From assembly GCF_003384935.1 (NCBI RefSeq), contig NZ_QTTQ01000010.1:62001-126000 (forward strand): a DNA stretch of 64,000 nt. Reading direction: 5' to 3'. The DNA comes from Lutibacter oceani (GTDB lineage Bacteria; Bacteroidota; Bacteroidia; Flavobacteriales; Flavobacteriaceae). Below, in pieces: positions 23,945-32,622 of this stretch. The notes under the pieces are model-generated. The model was not told the origin of the DNA, searched no databases, and saw only the letters and a list, made by a program, of their open reading frames with translations. Position 1 is the stretch's first letter. Each line of letters begins with the position of its first letter. The translations under genes were made by a program, and so were the position numbers.

Positions 23945-25173
23945 TTTTTGTTCTTTTCTTCAATCCATTTAGACATATATTTTGTGCTTTTTAATGTGTG
24001 ATGCAATAACATAGATCCAATAAAATTTTGTTTTCTATGCAATTCTAGTGTAGCTTGTATTTTTTCAATTTCACCAATTAATGTGCAGTAAAATTTTGTT
24101 TTTGAATAAATTTCATCAATTATTTTAAAGCCATTTGTTTGAAACTCTTCCCAAATACCTTTATTCAAATACAATTCAACTGATTTTAATGAAAACGCTT
24201 TCGGATTATCACAAATAAAACCATTCCAAGGTAATTTATCATGCATAGCTTCGGCTCCAATAGTTGTTGTAACGCTTGGTGTACCAAATTCCATAGCATT
24301 AATCAATTTTCCTTTTAAACCTGCACCAAATTGAATGGGAGCTAAACAAATTTTAGCGTTTTTAAATACATCTTCAATATTTTCTACCCAACCTTTAACT
24401 ATAAAACCTTCTTTTATGTTGTTTAATTGAAATACTTTTTCAGTACAATATGCCCCATAAATATGTAATTCAGAATTTGGTAATTTTTCTCTGATTTTTG
24501 GCCAAATCTCTTTTTTTAAATATACTACAGCATTCCAGTTTGGTTCATGCTTAAAATTACCGACTGAAATAAAATTTGATCTTTCTTCAAAAGTTGGAAA
24601 TGCATTAATTGTATTGAAATTACTTTTATCTAATAAAAATGGAATATAAAATAATAATGATTTATCAATTTTAAATGTATTTCGTAGCAATTCAAATTCA
24701 TATTTTGATATAATTAACGATAAATCACATCTATAAATACTTGCAATTTCACGTTTGGCAATTTCATTAAATAACAAATTTTCAGTAAGTTTTTCATTAT
24801 TTTTAATTGCGGTTTGCCTTGCATTTCTTAAGAAATGTAAATCTTCAGTATCTAAAATTCGAATGGCTTTTGGGCATATTTCTGAAACTCTCCATCCAAA
24901 TTGCTCCTCAGTTATAAACCTATCAAATAATACAATTGATGGGTTCATTATTTTCAAAAGTTCGTCAAAACTAGCATCGTTTAGTTTAATTTCTTTCGTT
25001 TCAATATTGTATTCTTTTAAATCAATTGATTTTTCTGTTTTTGAAGCCGAACTTATAAAAGTAATAGTGTAATTATTTTTTTGAAACAAATCTATAAGTT
25101 GCATCATTCTAGTTCCTGCTGCTGTAGCGTTCGGTTCTGGAAAAATAAAACCAATGATTAAAAGATTTTTCAT
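23941..25173 (-). CDS. Glycosyltransferase, GT4-like (GT-B fold)
   Basis: A 410-residue cytosolic or membrane-associated transferase. The N-terminal half opens LLIIGFIFPEPNATAAGTRM as in GT-B enzymes. The C-terminal half has FISVGNFKHEPNWNAVVYL, the GWVENIEDVFKNAKICLAP block and FGAGLKGKLINAMEFGTPSV with the nucleotide-sugar-binding Glu. It stands alone, not in a polysaccharide cluster, so the acceptor cannot be named. Confidence 0.87.
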   Translation of the reverse strand: MKNLLIIGFIFPEPNATAAGTRMMQLIDLFQKNNYTITFISSASKTEKSIDLKEYNIETKEIKLNDASFDELLKIMNPSIVLFDRFITEEQFGWRVSEICPKAIRILDTEDLHFLRNARQTAIKNNEKLTENLLFNEIAKREIASIYRCDLSLIISKYEFELLRNTFKIDKSLLFYIPFLLDKSNFNTINAFPTFEERSNFISVGNFKHEPNWNAVVYLKKEIWPKIREKLPNSELHIYGAYCTEKVFQLNNIKEGFIVKGWVENIEDVFKNAKICLAPIQFGAGLKGKLINAMEFGTPSVTTTIGAEAMHDKLPWNGFICDNPKAFSLKSVELYLNKGIWEEFQTNGFKIIDEIYSKTKFYCTLIGEIEKIQATLELHRKQNFIGSMLLHHTLKSTKYMSKWIEEKNKN

Positions 25174-25190
25174 ATAACTTCAAAAGTATA

Positions 25191-25198
25191 AAAGTTCT
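25191..25198 (-). promoter_or_regulatory. Candidate -7 box of the glycosyltransferase promoter
   Basis: On the minus strand this reads TACTTTTG, fitting TAnnTTTG, 17 bases before the start codon. A TTTG farther upstream (plus-strand CAAA at 25222-25225) has 23-base spacing. Confidence 0.35.
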
Positions 25199-25222
25199 TT
25201 TATCAAATTGATAAAAATGAGC

Positions 25223-25256
25223 AAAAAAAAACCTGAAGTAAATTCAGGTTTTTTTT
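25223..25256. terminator. Terminator after the 4-TM protein gene
   Basis: A stem of about 14 bp AAAAAAAACCTGAA/TTCAGGTTTTTTTT with a five-base loop, 13 bases past the minus-strand stop at 25269. T-runs are present on both strands. Confidence 0.85.
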
Positions 25257-25268
25257 CAGTTTATTAAA

Positions 25269-25700
25269 TTAGTTTAGTAACCCTTTTTTTTCAGAATCTT
25301 TAGAATACCAAACTAAGAAAACTGCTATTATTATCACAACAATAGGCATTGCCATTTTTGAAGCGTTTAGTTCCATAAATTCTTGAATAAAGAAATTATA
25401 AATAAATTGAATTATTACTGTTATAAATGATAATATAAAGAGTGAAGTTGCAAATTTCTTTTTCATTAAAAGTAAAATACACCCAAGTAAACCTGAAAAA
25501 ACAGCTATTGCAAAAGCTGCAGTTACCCAGGCAGGAACCCCATTGTAATATGCTTGTTCGGCTTCAGGCAATAATGCGATAGCTTCATCTGTAATATATG
25601 CCTGATCGAGATAGGCAACAACTCCCATAATGTTCCATAATAATGCAATAACCCCAATTACCCAAAATAAGGTTGTTGGTTTGTTTGATGAATTTGTCAT
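25269..25700 (-). CDS. Four-TM inner-membrane protein, unknown function
   Basis: A 143-residue membrane protein with four hydrophobic helices: TLFWVIGVIALLWNIMGVVA, WVTAAFAIAVFSGLLGCILL, FATSLFILSFITVIIQFIYN and MAMPIVVIIIAVFLVWYSK. The first loop (LPEAEQAYYNGVPAW) is a pattern I have seen in uncharacterised marine bacterial proteins, but no function is known. It is a single gene closed by a terminator. Confidence 0.8.
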   Translation of the reverse strand: MTNSSNKPTTLFWVIGVIALLWNIMGVVAYLDQAYITDEAIALLPEAEQAYYNGVPAWVTAAFAIAVFSGLLGCILLLMKKKFATSLFILSFITVIIQFIYNFFIQEFMELNASKMAMPIVVIIIAVFLVWYSKDSEKKGLLN

Positions 25701-25843
25701 AATTAAAGATTTTATTATTTATAAAATTAGCATCTAAAAAATTACTATTGATTAAATAAATATATATATCATCAATTTATAAAATATAAAAAGATGAAAA
25801 TATAATTTATATTTTGATACAATAAAATGGGTAAACCAAAAAT

Positions 25844-25954
25844 TTACTTAGGTTTAATAATTACACCTGGTTTTGGCTTAATAATTACGCCTGGTTTTGG
25901 TTTAATAATTACGCCTGGTTTTGAAGCTACTGAGTTTTTTTCTTGTTTAGACAT
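25844..25954 (-). CDS. 36-residue repetitive basic peptide (KPGVIIKP repeats)
   Basis: Minus-strand ATG at 25954, stop at 25844. A short polar lead (MSKQEKNSVAS) is followed by three copies of an eight-residue unit PGVIIKPK, encoded by three 24-bp DNA units. There is no signal peptide or Cys. The frame is exact through all copies, codon choice varies slightly between them (GGC/GGT, AAA/AAG) without changing the protein, and the stop follows directly, all of which favours real coding. It is divergent from the conflict-type gene set starting at 26064. Function unknown. Confidence 0.55.
   Translation of the reverse strand: MSKQEKNSVASKPGVIIKPKPGVIIKPKPGVIIKPK
25851..25922 (-). repeat. Three 24-bp tandem units inside the peptide gene
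   Basis: Exactly 72 bases in three units, differing from each other by one or two bases. Each unit encodes eight residues, so copy-number change would keep the frame. This is a classic substrate for slippage. Confidence 0.85.
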
Positions 25955-26063
25955 GTCTTGATTTTTTAATTAATATTTTTACTATATTAGTCAAAATATT
26001 CAACTAATCCAAATATTTATTGTCTGAAATTATTAGCTTTCAGTCGGTTAACTCCTATACTAA

Positions 26064-28043
26064 ATGAATTTAAAACAGTTTTTTAAAGAATGTAATCAAA
26101 AAGAAGTTTTCAAGAAACTTTCCATTTATATTGTATCTAGTTGGATCTTAATTCAAGTACTTGCAATAACTTGGGAGCCTTTAGGGCTTCCAAAAAAATC
26201 AGTTACTATTCTTTTAATTATTTTACTAATAGGTTTTCCAATAAATGTTTATTTGGTTTGGAAATATCATTTGTTACCTTTAGAATTAAAAGAAAAAAAG
26301 TTTGATGAAAATGGAACTGAAATTACCAAAAAGAAAGGTTCATTTAAAAAAATGTATTTCTACGCTTTATCAGTTATTGGATTTTTTTCAATAATTTCTA
26401 CAATTTTAATTATAGAAAATAATTTTTCCACTCAAGTTAATTTAAGTGCAACAGAAGAAAGTGGTAAAATTGCAGTTTTAAAGTTTGGAAATAATACTGG
26501 AGATGAAAAATATGACATAATTAGTAAAATGGCTGCAGATTGGATAATTCATGGAATAACCGAAAATCAGGTAGGGCAAGTAGTTTCTCCTAAAATTGTA
26601 GAAAATTATGCTGAAATTTTAAAATCTTCCTTAGTACAAACTCCGGATTTTAATGAAAAAATAATAAAAGATTATTTTAATCCAGGTAAAATAATTATAG
26701 GTAATTTTTATTTAAAAGAAGATAAACTGCTTTTTCAAAGTACAATAAAAAATGGGAAATTAAATACAACTTTAATATCATTTAAACTTATTGAATGTGA
26801 TTCTGATAATCCAATTGAATGTATAGAAAAATTAAAACAAATTATTCTAGGTTATTTAATTACAGAAAATAAACAGCAATTAAATTTGCAGCAATCACCT
26901 CCAGAGTTTGAAGCGTACCAGTATGTTTTAGATGCAAAGGCCAATTTTTCAGAGGAGGATATTTACTTAGATTATTTAAATAAAGCTATTGCATTAGATA
27001 CCAATTATTTTGAGCCAAAGTTACTTAGAGTTGGGCATTTTTATAACAATGGGGAATTTGAAAAAGCAGATTCATTACGAAACTCAATTCCATTAACTTC
27101 AAACCGAAATGAAAGACAGCGAAACTTATTAAATCTTTATGAAGCTTTGTTGCTTGGAAATAACACAAAAATTTATAATTTAATTTTAAAGGAGTACAAT
27201 CTTGCACCTTTTGATATTGAATCAAATTCAAGTACTATGACTATTGCTTTGCAATATGTAAACAAGCCAGAAGATATAGAAGGAATTTATAAGGAGATTT
27301 CAATGAAAGAAATGGATATTGAAAATTGTATGTCTTGTAAATACAGAATATATATTAAAGGATTGGCAGGCATTGAACTAAAAAAGTATAAAGAAGTAAT
27401 TAAGTTTTTAGAAGAATTTGCTAGTACTTTTGATGATTTAAATATTAAAAGAACATTAGCAACAGCCTATGTTAGAGCGGGTAAGGATAATGAAATGCAA
27501 AATTTATTAACTAAAATTGAATTAATATCTTCAACTAAAGATTGGGAGGATATTAGTTTATTTATTGGAAAGGAATATTTGCTTCTCAGTGATAAAATAA
27601 AATCCAATACTATTTTTGATAAGTTAATTAGTTCATATGATACAAAAGAGAAAGATAAAAATTACGCCTATGCTTTGTATTACAAAGGGGAATTTAAAAA
27701 GGCAATTCCAGTATTAGAAAATCTAAATTCAAAAAATAAAAGTGATAAAGAAACTCTCACAAAATTAGCAATAGCTTATTATAAAAATAGTGAATTTACT
27801 AAGGCTCAAGATGCTATTAATAAATTAAATATTCAATTTAAAAAATATCAATTTGGAGAGATTGATTATTATTTGGCTCAATATTATGCAGCTATTGAAG
27901 ATAAGAATAATTCTTTAGAACACTTGTTAAAATCTGTTGCCCAAGGTTATAATTATACCCCTAATACATTTCAAAACGACGTTCATTTTTTAAAATATAA
28001 AGATTTAGAAGAATTTAAAAAAATTCTAAAATTCTGGCAATAG
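26064..28043 (+). CDS. Membrane-anchored TolB-like/TPR protein
   Basis: A 659-residue protein with about three N-terminal TM helices (about residues 17-36, 44-66, 97-117), then a TolB-N-like segment (GKIAVLKFGNNTGDEKYDII) and a long helical-repeat region whose pattern (AYYKNSEFTKAQDAINKL, YYLAQYYAAIEDKNNSLEHL) is tetratricopeptide-like. The architecture recalls CadC- or cyclase-linked TolB/TPR proteins but has no DNA-binding or cyclase domain. The repeats would face the periplasm if the N-terminus is cytosolic. It starts a same-strand set with caspase and TIR genes, 33 bases before the next start, and could be a sensor or scaffold. Confidence 0.75.
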   Translation: MNLKQFFKECNQKEVFKKLSIYIVSSWILIQVLAITWEPLGLPKKSVTILLIILLIGFPINVYLVWKYHLLPLELKEKKFDENGTEITKKKGSFKKMYFYALSVIGFFSIISTILIIENNFSTQVNLSATEESGKIAVLKFGNNTGDEKYDIISKMAADWIIHGITENQVGQVVSPKIVENYAEILKSSLVQTPDFNEKIIKDYFNPGKIIIGNFYLKEDKLLFQSTIKNGKLNTTLISFKLIECDSDNPIECIEKLKQIILGYLITENKQQLNLQQSPPEFEAYQYVLDAKANFSEEDIYLDYLNKAIALDTNYFEPKLLRVGHFYNNGEFEKADSLRNSIPLTSNRNERQRNLLNLYEALLLGNNTKIYNLILKEYNLAPFDIESNSSTMTIALQYVNKPEDIEGIYKEISMKEMDIENCMSCKYRIYIKGLAGIELKKYKEVIKFLEEFASTFDDLNIKRTLATAYVRAGKDNEMQNLLTKIELISSTKDWEDISLFIGKEYLLLSDKIKSNTIFDKLISSYDTKEKDKNYAYALYYKGEFKKAIPVLENLNSKNKSDKETLTKLAIAYYKNSEFTKAQDAINKLNIQFKKYQFGEIDYYLAQYYAAIEDKNNSLEHLLKSVAQGYNYTPNTFQNDVHFLKYKDLEEFKKILKFWQ

Positions 28044-28076
28044 ACTAAATTACATACTAACTAAATTAACTTAATT

Positions 28077-28643
28077 ATGATTATTCAGGAAGGGGGTAAT
28101 AAAACAAATGAATTATGGTTTACGTTTGAGCATATTAACCAATTAATTGAACATATAATTTGGCCTTTAACGGTTTTAATTATTCTTTTGATGTACAGAA
28201 AACATGTATCTGGAGTTATCAAAAGATTGGGGTCATTTGAGGCTGGAGCTACAGGTATATCAATGACGTTTGATCATAAACTGGAAGAAACATTTACTAA
28301 TTTTTTACCTGCAGAATCAAGTGATATAAAATCGAAGTCTGGTGTTAAAATTAAATCAAATGATAAAATACCTAATACTCCATACCACGAATTATTAAAT
28401 ATAAGAGAAGGACTCCACAATTTAATAATTAATAAAGCACAGGAATTTAATATTTCAACTGTAGACAAATCAAGTATAGAACTTTGTGAAATATTAAAAG
28501 AACAAGAAAATATTTCAATAAAAAATGCAAACTATTTTAAGGCATTAATTGATTTGACAAATTCAGGTGATACTTCCATTAATCAATTGCAAGTGAGTAA
28601 GTTAAAAGAATTATACAATAATCTTAAACTTCAAATATTATAA
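28077..28643 (+). CDS. Single-TM protein of the caspase-TIR set
   Basis: A 188-residue protein with one TM helix (HIIWPLTVLIILLMYRKHV, about residues 27-45) followed by a basic GVIKRLGSFEAGATGISMTF stretch and a mostly helical cytosolic tail. The TM plus short Gly-rich SFEAG-type motif is a pattern of membrane partners in Bacteroidota conflict loci as I recall it, but there is no named family. It ends three bases before the caspase gene start, so the two are likely translated together. It may anchor the caspase protein to the membrane. Confidence 0.7.
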   Translation: MIIQEGGNKTNELWFTFEHINQLIEHIIWPLTVLIILLMYRKHVSGVIKRLGSFEAGATGISMTFDHKLEETFTNFLPAESSDIKSKSGVKIKSNDKIPNTPYHELLNIREGLHNLIINKAQEFNISTVDKSSIELCEILKEQENISIKNANYFKALIDLTNSGDTSINQLQVSKLKELYNNLKLQIL

Positions 28644-28646
28644 ATT

Positions 28647-30890
28647 ATGAGTGAATTAACAAATGCTTATGCACTAATAATTGGTGTTGGAGATGAAGAA
28701 TTGGACACTGTAAATGATGCTATTGATATTAATGAAATTCTTATAGATGAACAATTTGCAGGGTATTCTAAAGAAAATGTAATACTTGTTACTGGTGAAA
28801 ATGCCACCAGAAAAGGCATTTTAGATGCGTTTAAATTACTTCAAGATAAAACAGATGAAAACTCTTCAGTTTTTTTATATTATTCTGGACATGGTGGCTT
28901 CCAAGCTGGAGAATTTTTTATTCAGCCTTATGGTATGACTAATGAAATGACCGAAGAGGAGTTTAAAAGTGCTTGGGTAAGTGCACAAGATTTAAAAGAT
29001 AATATAAGTGTTTTGAGTTCTAAAAGATTAATTTTCTTTTTAGATTGCTGTCAGGCTGAAGGTATGACCAAAGGTGGAATTAGTTTAAATCAAAAGGAAA
29101 ATACTACAGATTTAAGCAGTCATGCAATTGCAAAATCAGCTGTTAATAAGTTTAGTAAAGCTAATGGTTTAGCGCAAAAGATTGATAATGAAAGAGGGAT
29201 GTCTATTATTTCGTCTTGTAGGGAGGATCAGCAATCATTTCAAATTGGTGGACCAAATAGTTTGTTCACTGAATGTTTGCTAGAAGTTTTAAAGGGAAAG
29301 CATAAAAATAGTTTTGAGGATCCGTATATTACAATTTATGAAGTAACTCGTTATCTGCAAAAAGAGGTGCCTAAAAGAGCAAAAGTTCATAATTTGGAGC
29401 AAAACCCATATGCTAATTTACAAATGTATGATGATTTTACAATTTGTTATGTTCCTCAAAAAATTAGAGAAGAACTTGCTTTAAATGAATCTAACCAAGA
29501 TTCAGTTACGTTAGGAAAAGGACAAAAAGAAGTTGTAACTGTATATAGAGAAACTGAAGAAGCAACAAATTTATTGTTGTTTGTACATGGTTTTTCTGGT
29601 GAAGCTACTGATACTTTTGGAATAATTCCATCATTACTTTCAGAAGAACCTAAAATGGATGGATGGGATATAAAACCTTTAGGTTATACTCAAAATGTAA
29701 ATCCTGAATTAGGAAAAGATATTTCGGCAGGATTGAATGATATTATTAAAATCGCTGATTATTTAACCACATCCATCAAATATAAGTTTGATAAATATGA
29801 TAGAATTGCAATAGTAGCTCATAGTTTGGGTGGCTTAGTAGCCCAAAAAAGTATCATTGATTTACAAGATGAATTTAGAAATAAAATTTCTCACCTAATT
29901 CTTTTAGGGTCTCCTAATAATGGTTTTAATACGTCATTCTTAAACGAAGTCAGTAATCAAAAATTTGCCGATTTAAGTAGTGATGGCAACTTTATAACCA
30001 ATTTAAGGCGAGATTGGCAAAATAAATTTAATAATAATTACCCATTTAAATTAAAAGTCGCTTCAGCTACAGAAGATGAAATAGTAAGCCATATTTCTTG
30101 TTTTGAATCTTTTAATGAAGAATATTGCGAAACTGTTCAAGGAAACCACTTATCAATGGTTAAACCAGAAGATAAAAATAACGATTGTTATAATTTAATT
30201 TTAAGTACGTTAACAAACACAGAATTTTACAATGAATTTACTAACAACGAGGAAATTAATTTAGCTTTAGGTAAGTACGATGTTATTGTTAAAAAATTAT
30301 TACCAAAAGTAGATGCATTAGATACTAATGGTTTAAAACAACTTATTTTTAGTTTAGAAGGTTTAGATAGAAAAGATGAAGCTTTGGAAATTTTAAATGA
30401 GCACCCCTTGGCAACTAACAATACAGATTTAATGGGATTGTTAGCGGGTAGATTTAAACGATCTTATTTAAAGTCTTTTGATGCAAAACATGCGGAATCT
30501 GCATTAAATTATTATAGTAAAGCACTAGAAATTGCAATAAAAGAAGAAAATCAAAATCAAATTTATTACCATGCAATTAATATTGCCTTTTTAAGTATTG
30601 TGTTTAAGAATAACGAATCTAATATGATGAAATATGCAAAATTAGCATTAGAAACAGCTTTAAATTGTAGAGACAATTTATGGAAATATGCCACAATTGC
30701 TGAAGCCAATATGTATATTGGCGATATGAAAAAAGCTGAAGAATTCTATTCTAAAGCTGCCCAATCAGCAGGAATTAGAGAAAAAATATCAATTCATACA
30801 AATGCTTATACAGGATATACTCATTTAATAAGTTCAAATAATCCAAATGATGAATTTATAAAGTTTTTGAAATCAAACTTTTTGTCATAA
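28647..30890 (+). CDS. Caspase-like protease fused to an alpha/beta-hydrolase and helical repeats
   Basis: A 747-residue three-part protein. Residues 1-270 are a caspase-fold (C14) domain with His82 in YYSGHGG and Cys135 in FFLDCCQ, an intact dyad. Residues 305-510 are an alpha/beta-hydrolase of the PGAP1/lipase type: FVHGFSG (oxyanion His314), nucleophile Ser393 in AHSLGG, Asp477 in ATEDEIV and His501 in GNHLSMVKP. Residues 540-747 are helical repeats like TPR (EKISIHTNAYTGYTHL). There is no signal peptide, so it is cytosolic. Both catalytic centres look complete. A proteolytic or lipolytic effector or processor is plausible; targets are unknown. Confidence 0.88.
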   Translation: MSELTNAYALIIGVGDEELDTVNDAIDINEILIDEQFAGYSKENVILVTGENATRKGILDAFKLLQDKTDENSSVFLYYSGHGGFQAGEFFIQPYGMTNEMTEEEFKSAWVSAQDLKDNISVLSSKRLIFFLDCCQAEGMTKGGISLNQKENTTDLSSHAIAKSAVNKFSKANGLAQKIDNERGMSIISSCREDQQSFQIGGPNSLFTECLLEVLKGKHKNSFEDPYITIYEVTRYLQKEVPKRAKVHNLEQNPYANLQMYDDFTICYVPQKIREELALNESNQDSVTLGKGQKEVVTVYRETEEATNLLLFVHGFSGEATDTFGIIPSLLSEEPKMDGWDIKPLGYTQNVNPELGKDISAGLNDIIKIADYLTTSIKYKFDKYDRIAIVAHSLGGLVAQKSIIDLQDEFRNKISHLILLGSPNNGFNTSFLNEVSNQKFADLSSDGNFITNLRRDWQNKFNNNYPFKLKVASATEDEIVSHISCFESFNEEYCETVQGNHLSMVKPEDKNNDCYNLILSTLTNTEFYNEFTNNEEINLALGKYDVIVKKLLPKVDALDTNGLKQLIFSLEGLDRKDEALEILNEHPLATNNTDLMGLLAGRFKRSYLKSFDAKHAESALNYYSKALEIAIKEENQNQIYYHAINIAFLSIVFKNNESNMMKYAKLALETALNCRDNLWKYATIAEANMYIGDMKKAEEFYSKAAQSAGIREKISIHTNAYTGYTHLISSNNPNDEFIKFLKSNFLS

Positions 30891-30909
30891 TTAACTAAAA
30901 AAATGAATT

Positions 30910-31134
30910 ATGCTAATTATTAAACAACATGAAATACCAAATTTAATTTTTAAAGAAGCAATTAAAAAACCTATTGCAATAAAGTGCATTCAAATAAATG
31001 AGCCTTTTGAAGTTGAAACATTAGAAGGGAAAATGATGGGAAAAAAAGGAGATTGGCTTATGGTAGGTGTAAATGATGAGATGTATCCTTGTGATAATAG
31101 TATTTTTAAAAAATCATATAATTTGATTAAATAA
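30910..31134 (+). CDS. PGDYG-like small protein
   Basis: A 74-residue soluble protein. PIAIKCIQINEPFEVETLEG followed by GKKGDWLMVGVNDEMYPC matches the PGDYG domain pattern, in which a Gly-Asp-aromatic turn precedes a hydrophobic strand; here it reads KGDWLMVG. Such proteins are common in phage genomes and have no fixed function. It lies between the caspase and TIR genes on the same strand, 19 bases after the caspase stop, so it is part of the set. It could be a ligand-binding or inhibitor module. Confidence 0.7.
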   Translation: MLIIKQHEIPNLIFKEAIKKPIAIKCIQINEPFEVETLEGKMMGKKGDWLMVGVNDEMYPCDNSIFKKSYNLIK

Positions 31135-31185
31135 TTTTTAGTATATTCATTTTCAATATTCTACAACTAACTAAAATTTAAACCT

Positions 31186-32379
31186 ATGGCTTCAAACACT
31201 ATTTTTATAAGCTATTCCAGAAAAGATTCTGAATATATGGCTGAATTTTCAAAAAATTTAAGAAATGCGGGTGCAAATTTGTGGTCAGATAAACAAATTT
31301 TACCTGGTGGCCTTTGGGATAATTCTATTGAAACAGCTTTAGAGTCTTGCGATGTAATTATTGTATTAATTTCAAAAGCATCTATAAATTCAAACAATGT
31401 TATGGATGAAGTTTCTTTTGCATTGGAAGAAAATAAGAAGGTTATTCCAATATTGTTAGAGGAATGTGATTTACCCTTTAGGTTAAGAAGAATTCAGTTT
31501 ATAGATTTTACTAAAAATCAGGAAAATGGAATGAATTTATTGAAATCAACTCTAAATTTAAATACTACTCCTGTTTCAAATCTATCTTATAAAGTTGATG
31601 AAGTAAAAGAAAAATCAGGCTCTAAAATTGTAGAAAAATCAAGCTCAAACAAAATAGTTGAAGAAATACCAAAAAAAGAAAGTCCACCTCCTAAAACACC
31701 TGAAGTAAAATCAAAAATTAAGGTTATTTATTTTATTATACCAATAATATTATTAGTTGGAGCTTATTTTATTTATACAAATTTTATTGACAATAAAAAG
31801 CCTATTAATCCAGTTGATCCGCCAATTATTAAAGATACTATAGTTAATAATAAATTAGATGAAACTATTGAAACGGATGATTCTGAATGGGAAATCATAA
31901 AAAACAGCAATTTAATTTCAGATTATGAAACTCATTTAAGTACTTATGAAAATTGTATTCATGTTCAAGAAGCAAATAATATTATTAATGACTTAAAAAT
32001 AATTTTAGAAGAAGATAACAAATACAATACTGCTAATACTTCATTAGAACTATTAAATTATATTATGGAATATGGCAAAAGCGGTACTTATTATAAAGAA
32101 GCTTTAAATAACTTAGATAATTATTTTACTTCAAATGGATTTGTGCAATTTTCTGCATCAAATGGAGAATTATATTTTGATATTTTCGAGAAAGAAACTC
32201 GTAAAATACCTGAAATAGGAGATTTAATTTTTGCGAAGGGACAAAGAAACCTTCACAAAGGCCCTTTAAATTCTTCTAACTATAGTATTATAACACATAC
32301 CACAAGTAAAGATGAAGTTTTTAAAGTTAAAGAAGTGAATAGAACTGGTGATGCTTATTGGGTTAAAGTAGCACATTAA
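31186..32379 (+). CDS. TIR-domain transmembrane protein with periplasmic SH3-like end
   Basis: A 397-residue protein. Residues 1-115 are a TIR domain: FISYSRKDSEYMAEF, WSDKQILPGG (BB loop), VIIVLISKASI and DEVSFAL with Glu75 at the position of the catalytic glutamate of NAD-cleaving TIRs. A Lys/Ser/Pro-rich linker leads to one TM helix (VIYFIIPIILLVGAYFIYT, about 180-198). The rest should be periplasmic, and its last 60 residues (PEIGDLIFAKGQ...AYWVKVAH) look like a small beta domain. It could be an NADase gated by envelope signals. Last gene of the set. Confidence 0.85.
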   Translation: MASNTIFISYSRKDSEYMAEFSKNLRNAGANLWSDKQILPGGLWDNSIETALESCDVIIVLISKASINSNNVMDEVSFALEENKKVIPILLEECDLPFRLRRIQFIDFTKNQENGMNLLKSTLNLNTTPVSNLSYKVDEVKEKSGSKIVEKSSSNKIVEEIPKKESPPPKTPEVKSKIKVIYFIIPIILLVGAYFIYTNFIDNKKPINPVDPPIIKDTIVNNKLDETIETDDSEWEIIKNSNLISDYETHLSTYENCIHVQEANNIINDLKIILEEDNKYNTANTSLELLNYIMEYGKSGTYYKEALNNLDNYFTSNGFVQFSASNGELYFDIFEKETRKIPEIGDLIFAKGQRNLHKGPLNSSNYSIITHTTSKDEVFKVKEVNRTGDAYWVKVAH

Positions 32380-32433
32380 AATATTTTATATCAATATATT
32401 AAAGTACTTTATTAATAATTAAATTTGAAATCT

Positions 32434-32441
32434 TATATTTG
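32434..32441 (+). promoter_or_regulatory. Candidate -7 box for the cold-shock gene
   Basis: TATATTTG fits TAnnTTTG. If used, the transcript would have an untranslated leader of about 175 bases before the ATG at 32622, like the long leaders of cspA-type mRNAs. No matching TTTG is seen at the usual distance. Confidence 0.45.
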
Positions 32442-32559
32442 CAAAAGTTTATAAATCATTTTATTTGATTTTATAACAAAGTCATTGAAATAACTTCAGT
32501 AATAATTTGGTAATTCAATTTAACAAATTGTGTTAACTTAAATAAACTATTTAATTTAA

Positions 32560-32622
32560 ATGGCGAAATTTAATTATTTAATAACCAGTAACTTAAACGT
32601 AAAATTTAATATAAAAAATTAA
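32560..32622 (+). CDS. Possible 20-codon upstream ORF coupled to the cold-shock gene
   Basis: ATG at 32560 opens MAKFNYLITSNLNVKFNIKN, and its TAA shares one base with the ATG of the cold-shock gene (TAATG). Such an overlap is typical of translational coupling. It may be a leader peptide or a chance frame; codon number is too low to decide from composition. Confidence 0.3.
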   Translation: MAKFNYLITSNLNVKFNIKN

